A DNA stretch of 64,000 bases from the NCBI GenBank assembly GCA_033819885.1, contig JAQYUZ010000018.1:1-64000 (forward strand). The letters are read 5' to 3'. The notes under the pieces were generated by a model. That model searched no databases. It saw only the letters and a program-made list of their open reading frames with translations, and was not told where the DNA came from. The position numbers and the translations under genes were made by a program. The DNA comes from Microbotryomycetes sp. JL201. Taxonomy: Eukaryota > Basidiomycota > Microbotryomycetes. The first letter of the stretch is position 1, and the number at the start of each line of letters is the position of its first letter. This document shows, one piece after another, positions 57,045 through 64,000 of the stretch.

Positions 57045-60000
57045 TCAAGTCACGCTCGCAATGTGCTCGATATATTTTTCGCGGCATTGATAGTGCGTTA
57101 CCTCGCCGCTGTAGCGCAAATCAACAATTTTGTGAGCAGGTTAGGTCATATGACGGATAGAGTTTACTGACCGAGGGTTGTGGATCGCAATCACAGAGTT
57201 GCCAAGACGCTTGTAACACACCGGACAGCTAAAGTATGAGAATGAAAAGAAAATCAAGTCAGACCCGAGATGATCATCAAGATGACTTTTGAAATGCGCA
57301 AAAAGACTGACACTCTCGTTTCTGTAATCTTGACCCGTCTCGACTCGAGCCGGACGAGGTCGAACTGTGACTGTTCGAGTCTGCTCTGTTCGATCGCTCT
57401 CATTATTTGCGCGTCCCTCGAAGTTTGTTTGCTATGTCTTAATGTCCGTTCTAGGTAAGTTGAGAGGTCCTTTACGCCCACCAATGGTGGCAACAGGCCA
57501 AAAACGTGGGTCGGATCAATGGACGATGCGTGGCCAGACAAGAGCGACAAGGCCGGCTCGAGCTGCAAAGCATGCCCAGGTTTTGGGCACAGGTATATCT
57601 TGAGCAAGATCAGAAAAACCTCTGGCCCGAGCGAGACGTCCGACATCGAGACTCGCTTGCAGTACCTTCGGACGACGAGCAGTTTGAGACACCGATACAC
57701 ACCCGACGATTGCGAGAGACTCACTCTTCAGCCATCTCGGTGTCCTGTAACTGGTGCACGTATATTTGCAGAGCGCCTTCGTGACGTCCCAGGCGGCCAA
57801 GCAGCAACGCTTTTATCCGAGGCATGTCCTCCGGCAGGCGACCAAGTATCCGATCCGCTCTGTACCATGTCGAAGTCTCGAGCAATGTCACAAGCTTATC
57901 ATACGCTGTCAAGGATTCCGAGTTCGCATCAGCATACCAGGGCGTCGTGCAGGGTTGGAGCCTGAACGCTCACCGCCCGGTTTAGACTCCTGCATATCAG
58001 CGAGGTATAAATCTATCAACTTTTCATGAAACTCGGCGCCTTGCTCCCCGTGCACTTGTATGACGTTTTCAAGGTACCGCTGACATACGTCCGAGCCGAT
58101 AGACGCCAAAAAGCTCATGACATCGTGTCTCGGCAACGACTCTACCTCTTCATGGTCGCCAACGAATATCTGCGATCGAGACGAGTACGTTTTTCAGAGT
58201 CTGGTCCCACAAAACAATGTGCGAGACAATCGCTCACTTGCATAGCCGCATCCTTGTCAATTTCAAACACCCACTTGGAGTTTTCGAGGATAACGCCGAG
58301 GTGTTCCGAGCCAAGCTTTTGAAGGTAACGCACGGTCGGTCCAATCTTTTCTTCGGGATCTTGTTCATCCTGACTGATTCTGCGTCATGACGAAGCGGTC
58401 ATGAACGGGCAAATGTAAGGCAACCCAGCAAGCAAGAGCGCACCTCCGCAAGAGTTCGAGAGCTTTCGAGTGCAGTCCTTTGCCATTGTACAGGTCGAGC
58501 AGCTCACGGTATTTCTGTCCGCAGAAAATCAAATTTGGCCATCAGAGCAGGAATGACGTCGCTCACCTTGGCTTCTAACAAGAGCTCCTCAACCTCTTCA
58601 ACCTGACACCAATTCTCAATTCTGCACAAAGGTCCGACCATGACGGGCTTCGTTGCCAGATAACTTCGAAACAGGGCAGTGTCGACAACTTGAGCGACTT
58701 TGACGAGTTCGTCGGGTTCGAGTTCGGAAAAAGGTACGTCCGGAATTGCGAGTAGAACGCTTGGATTGACTGACTCAACTGCGGTCGATGGCATCGGTTT
58801 GGACGAGCGCGAAAGAGCTGCAAAAGCTCGCGCGTACTTTTGACGTCTGTCGGTCAAGAACCTGATCAACTCGTCCACGTCGTCAGATCTTTGCCGGGCG
58901 GTCGGCTTGGACTTTGATTCGCGCAAGTTTGCTTGAACCAAGGAAGTGACGCTCCGAACAGACGCCGTGTCACTGTCGTCTACGAAATTTGAATTCTTTG
59001 TCTTGTTGAGGTCCAGCGGTGACGTGACCGTCGCCGGTTCGATGCAGTCTCTGTCCCTGCCACCAAACAATGACTCGTGTGCCGCCTCTGGCAAGTGCAA
59101 TTTGCCAGAGATTGTCTCGGGGTACAACGCGACGACTTTGGCAGGTGTCGTATCGAGCGAGATGAACGCGTCCACAGCAAGAGAAAACTTTTTCGACTGA
59201 AACAACGACAGGGCGTGTAATCTTGACAGCCTTGACAAGAGTTGAGGCTGCGCGACCGGTCACGCCCGTGAGCTCGCTCGCTAACATGATCTGAGGTCGG
59301 AAAGTCTCTCACCGAAAAGTCAAGTGCTGTACTGCAGTTTGAATCTCGTAACAAATGAATCGCTTCGTCCCAACGTCCCAGCCGTCCCAGTTGCTCGATC
59401 TGATCGACCCAGGACCGCATCTTGACGACGTGTAAAGTTTGCGCAAACCCAATCTCTGTCTTGCTCTGCACAGAAACTTGGGTGCCAGAGTGCACTGGCT
59501 GAGAGGTTGCCAGAAACAATGCAAATGAGGCACCCGGGAACGACGGCAAGACTCGACCCAAACTTTTAGACTCGAGACTCAAGGTTTGAACGTGCTCGAA
59601 AGAGACAGAGCTGTGCACGACCAGCTTTGAGCCGTTTTCCGCGCCGGTGGATAGGACCGAGACGATGTAGGGTTGAAGCAGCATCGTGTCGTCAGTTGCC
59701 GCGGAATATGCAATGGATGTCTTGCCAAGCTTCGAGACCGTCTTGCCCTCTATCGTGATTGGCACGGCGACGTCTGTACGGGGCGAGAAGTCAAGTCGGG
59801 TACACTTGGTCAAGCTGTGCAACTCACTCTCGCGCACGACCAAAAACTCGTCTTGTTGACATCCCAGATCTTCCCAACCCCATTCTGCCCGCCACAGCCA
59901 AAGATCTGCCGCAGAAACTGACTCGTCTTGTCTCTGTTTGCCTTTATCAGATATTCTTGGCACGGCGAGCACGTCGTTCTTGTCCAACTTGCGACTAGCG

Positions 60001-60925
60001 AGACCTAAAGCACCTGTCCAGCCCGACCCTAAGCCGCCAAGTCCACCAGACCCATGCTTGGCTTTATCTCCCGAGCCTGATAAGGCTTCAGGCATGTTGA
60101 CGGAGAACAAGTCTCCTAACGAAGCTTGAGCTGTGCCGTTCGCACTGCTGCTAGCCACATTCACGACGCCGTACTGTCCCGTCGAAAACCCAGCCAAGAC
60201 CTTGTTGCCCGCGTCGTTGAAAGCCATTCCTCTTATTTGATGTGGCAACGCCAGTTCGACGGGAACTTTCCAGGCGGCGTTGACCCATTTGAGCAGGACC
60301 AGTCGCCTTTTCGCAGCTACGGCCACGGTTGTGACAATCACCGCCGAGGCGGTAGCGCCAACGTCATGCTCTGACGGGGCAGATGCATTGGTCCAGATGG
60401 TGAACAAGGATGCGGCGCCTTTCGTATGGGTGGACAGGGACGAAATTTGCGCACACGATGAAATATCGTGCAGACTGAGGTCACCACCTACGAGGCGTGC
60501 CCAGTCAGTCGTACAGATTTATATCTTCTGACTCTGACACGGACCTGACAGGCATACGAGCGCGTTCAATTCTTGAACGATGCCAAGTTGATCGACCTGC
60601 TTTTTGACGAATGCCTTGTGCTTGGAAACCAGAGTCGCTGAAGGTAAAGCTAACACAAAACCATCCGTCAGCGCTCCTGCAAGTGTCGATGTGTGTCGAC
60701 ATGCGCTTGCCTGTGCTTGTCGATACGTCTGCGAGGTCAAATACGAGCAGCGAGCCCTTGTCTGTTCCAAGAAAGAGTCGGTTACCTGAGATGAAGCATG
60801 TCAGAACGTATGGCTGGACATGTGTGGCTAGTCTACGGCTAACCGTGCATGCATGACGCCGTTACGGCATCTGGACCGAGCTCGCTCGGCCCGATCAGCT
60901 CGCACACGTCAAAGGCGTCGTGCAT
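57045..60925 (-). CDS. VPS39: Vps39/Vam6-like HOPS subunit (CNH domain, clathrin-heavy-chain repeats, zinc C-terminus)
   Basis: Vps39 is the Rab7/Ypt7-binding subunit of the HOPS tether and also joins mitochondria to vacuoles in yeast. The start MHDAFDVCELIGPSELGPDA (60925) opens the CNH beta-propeller: LFLGTDKGSLLVFDLADVS, KAFVKKQVDQLGIVQELNAL and QIRGMAFNDAGNKVLAGFST. Then an alpha-helical part: LHALSLFQSKKFSLAVDAFI, LDTTPAKVVALYPETISG, VDELIRFLTDRRQKYARAFA, KLIDLYLADMQES, and ADRILGRLPEDMPRIKALLL + GRLGRHEGALQIYVHQL. The last two exons give RRVKITETR, SCPVCYKRLGNSVIAIHNPR and GEVTHYQCREKYIEH, the Cys/His zinc element of Vps39, stopping at 57045. It has about ten exons; some boundaries are approximate. 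Confidence 0.92.
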
Positions 60926-61303
60926 GGCGTATGTTGGGCTATATGATATGTACTCTGTCCGAATTGGGTCCGTCTGCGCCCGTTTACAGGCGCTTTCGTG
61001 ACTGACGCCCAGGCGCGCTCAGCGTGCGTTGCCTGCAACCTTGCGAGTCGCCGACTAGGCAAGCGAGCCCGTCCAGAGCTCACTCTGATACGTAAAAGCG
61101 GCCGTCGGGCGTGCGCAGGACTTTCGTGCTGGTACGGAACCGTCTCAAGTGGCGCGCCGCACTTTCGTCATCTCCTCGTACAAGTCGTACAGAATACAAC
61201 AGCACAGCGGAGCGGCAGTCATGACCTAGCACTCTGATGCCTCTCCAACGTAATGGTAACGAAAGGTTGCAGTTTATTGCAATCACAGGGCTTGCACTAT
61301 CAT
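60926..61303. other. Intergenic, no gene seen
   Basis: Presumed VPS39 promoter and HIS3 3' flank. Open frames crossing it are antisense or unsupported. Confidence 0.4.
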
Positions 61304-62187
61304 CTAGACAGCCAAGACACCTTTCGTAGACGGCACCTCTGCCGAACCGTCTCGCTGGATTGCTTCTCTGATGGCCAATGCGAGTGCCTTGAATGCAGAC
61401 TCGGCTCTGTGCGCATGTTCCGAAAAGTATAAGCGCGCGACTCCGAGACAATCAGAAGGCCAAAGAGATTTCAGTAACGCGCAAAGCCACAAACGTACTT
61501 GTGGTGGTCATTGTCTCCTCGAAGAACGTCGACGTGCAATGTCACGCCTGCGCCTTGTGAGAACGATTGAAAAATGTGAGGAATCATTTCCGTGCTCAGA
61601 TCGCCAATCTTCTCCCTTTTGAGTTGCAAGTCGCCACAAAAGTATGGTCTCGACGAAATGTCAAGCACAGCGCGTGCCAAGGCCTGACAACACACGGATG
61701 ACGCTCCGCGTCAGCTGGTGGCGCTCGGATGCAAAACCCATGGATGGCCATGACCGATGCGGGCCAGCAGATATGACTCGCCTCGTCCAAAGGTGCAAAT
61801 CCAGTACCCCACCGCCTGATGCCTCTTCGTTCGCCGAGCGCGAGTTTGAAAGCTTCGCCGAGCGCGAGTGCGCTGTCTTCGGCCGTGTGGTGGTCATCGA
61901 TCCAAAGGTCGCCTTCTGCATGTAGGTCGAGTGAGATCAAGGCATGTTTTGCCAACGCATGGTACATCTTGCATGTGTGTGCGACTGTCAGTTGTCGTCT
62001 GTGTCCCATCTTCTGGTGGTTCGGCCGAGCCGACAAAGCTGCAAACGCTCACGTGGTCGAGGAATCCGATACCCGTCTTGACGTTGATCTGTTGCTTTGC
62101 GCCTGTCTGGACGTCGAGCGTGATAGTGCACGAGATGTTTGTTTCTTGCGTCTTGCGCGTGACCGTCGCCGTGCGAATGTCTGCCAT
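61304..62187 (-). CDS. HIS3: Imidazoleglycerol-phosphate dehydratase
   Basis: The enzyme catalyses the sixth step of histidine synthesis and is a Mn-dependent 24-mer. Exons: [20 protein letters not shown] (start 62187) with [27 protein letters not shown] + [72 protein letters not shown] and LRGDNDHHK; and [16 protein letters not shown], ending STKGVLAV at 61304. The metal-binding HDHH-type signatures (DDHHTAED and DNDHHKAE) are both present. The size of about 200 residues is normal. Divergent from the gene at 62449. Confidence 0.95.
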
Positions 62188-62448
62188 GGTTGCAGGACTG
62201 GCAATATCACTCAAATGTAGCGCTGTATCGACTGAGCAGCACTGTATGTCCACGGAGTGGGATCTGGAAAAAACGGCGCTTGAAGTAAAGGTGTGAGCGT
62301 TTCGCGTTCGCGCGCGCTCGGCGCTTCGTTTGACTCTTGCAACGGCGGCACTGTTTCTCGAGGCGTCAGCGCCGAGTGATCCCGCATCCAGATCTAGTGA
62401 TTCGTCCGTTTCGGAAAAGCACACGTAGAGCAAGACGCAAAATAAGCG

Positions 62449-63266
62449 ATGACGTCGATGCCGCCAGACTCGACGCTCAGGCGCGCCCTTCATCGCTACA
62501 CCTACGCCCTCGACCTGAGATCACGAGAGACCAAACGATCAAAAGACGTTGCCGCATTGGACAAGTGGTACCGCACCACGTTCACACACAAGGTCGCTCA
62601 AACCAAGCAACTCTCCTCGGACGATTTGACAAAACTGGTCGAATGGAAATTGGCTGTGCGGCACCATCCATTCAAAATTTTTGTCTCATATCGAATGCTA
62701 ATGCCTGGAATCTACAGAGGGGCAAGTGGCGACCTCGCCTCGAACAACTGGCCGCCTCGAACCCAGATTCTGTCGTCCAGTCCGTCACATCGCAAGCAAT
62801 CACCACATTGTCCAAGCCATCCGACGAAAGCTCTTCGCCAAGCCTCACTACGACGCTCGAGGCCATTCAACAGTTGTCGACGTTGAAAGGTATCGGCCCA
62901 GCGACAGCGTCTGCCATCTCGGCCGCTGTCAGCCCAGACTCGATACCGTTTATGAGTGACGAATTGATGCACGCTTGCTTTGGAAAACAAACCAAAATCG
63001 ACTACACGTCAAAGGCGTACGAAAAGCTCGTCAAAGCCGTCAACGACAAGATTCACAACAAGCAGTGGACCGCCAGAGAGCTAGAGCAAGCCTGCTGGGC
63101 GAACGATGTACTCGAACGCAATGGAGAATCCAATCGTCATCAAGCCGATCAGCGAGAGACTGAGACAGAACAAACGGTGACAAAGACTAGCAGCAGCTCA
63201 GACACGAAACGGCCAGCGCCGACGACGGACGAGACGAAACGATCTCAAAAACGCACGAAAAAGTGA
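62449..63266 (+). CDS. Conserved eukaryotic protein with helix-hairpin-helix-like motif, function unknown
   Basis: The N-terminal exon reads MTSMPPDSTLRRALHRYTYA and DVAALDKWYRTTFTHKV, then DDLTKLVEWKLA, which splices to RGKWRPRLEQLAASN. This WKLxRGKxRPRL element is conserved in an uncharacterised eukaryotic family. Downstream, IQQLSTLKGIGPATASAISA is a helix-hairpin-helix (LKGIGPATA) as in DNA-glycosylase-fold proteins, followed by IPFMSDELMHACFGK. The C-terminal tail is Lys/Arg/Ser/Glu-rich, ends RSQKRTKK at 63266 and looks like a nuclear signal. DNA binding is plausible by the motif alone; no catalytic residues are evident. Confidence 0.72.
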
Positions 63267-63321
63267 TCAAACTTGATCTCGTTACACATCCGGCGAGGTG
63301 GGAATATGCGATGGCCTTACT

Positions 63322-64000
63322 CTAGAATCCAGCTACGACCCTTCTCAACCCCGGTACGGCGTCCAATTGCTCTTCCAGCAAGCCAGTCTCGATCGTGTTG
63401 ACGCCACCTTTGATCCAAGCCTGACGACTCAGGGGTCTCACACTCATTTCTGACCAACTTCGCAACAGCTGTTCGACTTGATGTTCTGGCAATGACGAGC
63501 CTGTCGTAGACGGGTCGGATGACGGACACAATACGAGAACCCAAACTGCATCATATCCTCCAGCTAAAGTCCGGCAAGTGTAGAGTCGTGTCAAATTCGA
63601 TACATGTCCCTGCCTGGAGACAAAGACGCACCACCCGGAACTCCAGCGCCAATTACGCCAGGCAAAGCCGCACAAGCATCGAGCAATCGAGTTTGCTCCG
63701 GAGGTTCGATCGGCACGCCAGAAGACTCGCCCATTCGCCTCATCAAATTTCGCATGTCCTGCAATCCGAATTCAGTTTTCGCGCTCAGAGAAAGTTGCCC
63801 TTCAACAGAAGCGTCGTGACCAACGCACTTTGATGTATTTGACAGAGTGCTCGAAAGGCAACGGCGAATTCCACTGCAAGCGGTTGTCAATGACATGGGA
63901 TGCGCAAACTCGAAAAGCGTCTGGGCATTGGTTTACTCACTTCGTTTGACGTGCGCGTTGACAGGGCTTGAATACTGTCGTTGTACGCTTGAGGACCTTC
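63322..64000 (-). CDS. ERG8: Phosphomevalonate kinase, C-terminal part (continues beyond window)
   Basis: The enzyme makes diphosphomevalonate in the isoprenoid pathway. Minus-strand exons: EGPQAYNDSIQALSTRTSNE at the right edge; EFGLQDMRNLMRRMGESSGV + PIEPPEQTRLLDACAALPGV + IGAGVPG; AGGYDAVWVLVL after an intron; and a last part with LLEEQLDAVPGLRRVVAGF stopping at 63322. PIEPPEQT..LLD, GAGVPG and AGGYDA are diagnostic of fungal Erg8. The ATP-binding N-terminal half lies outside the window. Confidence 0.9.

Noticed and set aside
1-64000. tRNA or rRNA genes and CRISPR arrays
   Set aside because: Scanning by eye for tRNA A/B boxes, rRNA cores and spaced repeats found none; a covariance-model search was not possible here.

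Overview
The window is a gene-dense, intron-rich fungal nuclear segment, most likely from a basidiomycete (possibly Pucciniomycotina, low confidence). Introns are mostly 50-80 nt with GTNNGN donors and a CTGAC-like branch site about 18-20 nt before the AG. Gene content is fungal: Zn2Cys6 regulators, fungal bifunctional THI6, HIS3, APS kinase, class II HDAC with an Arb2-like tail, and G-alpha subunits. About 24 protein genes were recognised on both strands. Introns were placed by eye from reading frame, splice signals and family alignment; no transcript data were used.

Layout. 1-525: no supported gene. 526-11851 (minus): P5B-type ATPase (Ypk9/ATP13A2 type), questin oxidase-like protein, sideroflexin. 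11938-17965 (plus): small mitochondrial-type membrane protein, Zn2Cys6 regulator 1, annexin. 18005-19881 (minus): NIPA-type magnesium transporter. 20531-26988 (plus): Hda1-type deacetylase, PP5 phosphatase. 27082-33383 (minus): MIA40, Zn2Cys6 regulator 2 (a paralogue of regulator 1), a serine-rich conserved protein. 34152-35816 (plus): a lineage-restricted-looking gene with an HMG-like segment, followed by about 1.2 kb with no clear gene. 36976-41458 (minus): Sec7/PH protein. 42074-42863 (plus): APS kinase. 42949-53010 (minus): G-alpha 1, glutamine-amidotransferase-like protein, G-alpha 2, a small unknown gene, THI6. 54254-56974 (plus): type II membrane glycosyltransferase. 57045-62187 (minus): VPS39/VAM6 and HIS3. 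62449-63266 (plus): helix-hairpin-helix protein. 63322-64000+ (minus): phosphomevalonate kinase, running off the right edge.

Most genes are core housekeeping functions: mitochondria (sideroflexin, the Cox14-like protein, MIA40), vacuole and trafficking (Ypk9-like ATPase, VPS39, Sec7 protein), signalling (two G-alphas, PP5), and amino acid, sulfur, thiamine and sterol biosynthesis. They do not form one pathway cluster. The most unusual content is in gene architecture: three well-supported GC-AG introns, a 14-nt microexon, a 54-nt stop-free in-frame intron next to the last three residues of one G-alpha, a 21-base homopolymer forming an intron's polypyrimidine tract, and two paralogous Zn2Cys6 regulators sharing an intron position. 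No prokaryote-type system, CRISPR array or recognisable intact mobile element was seen.
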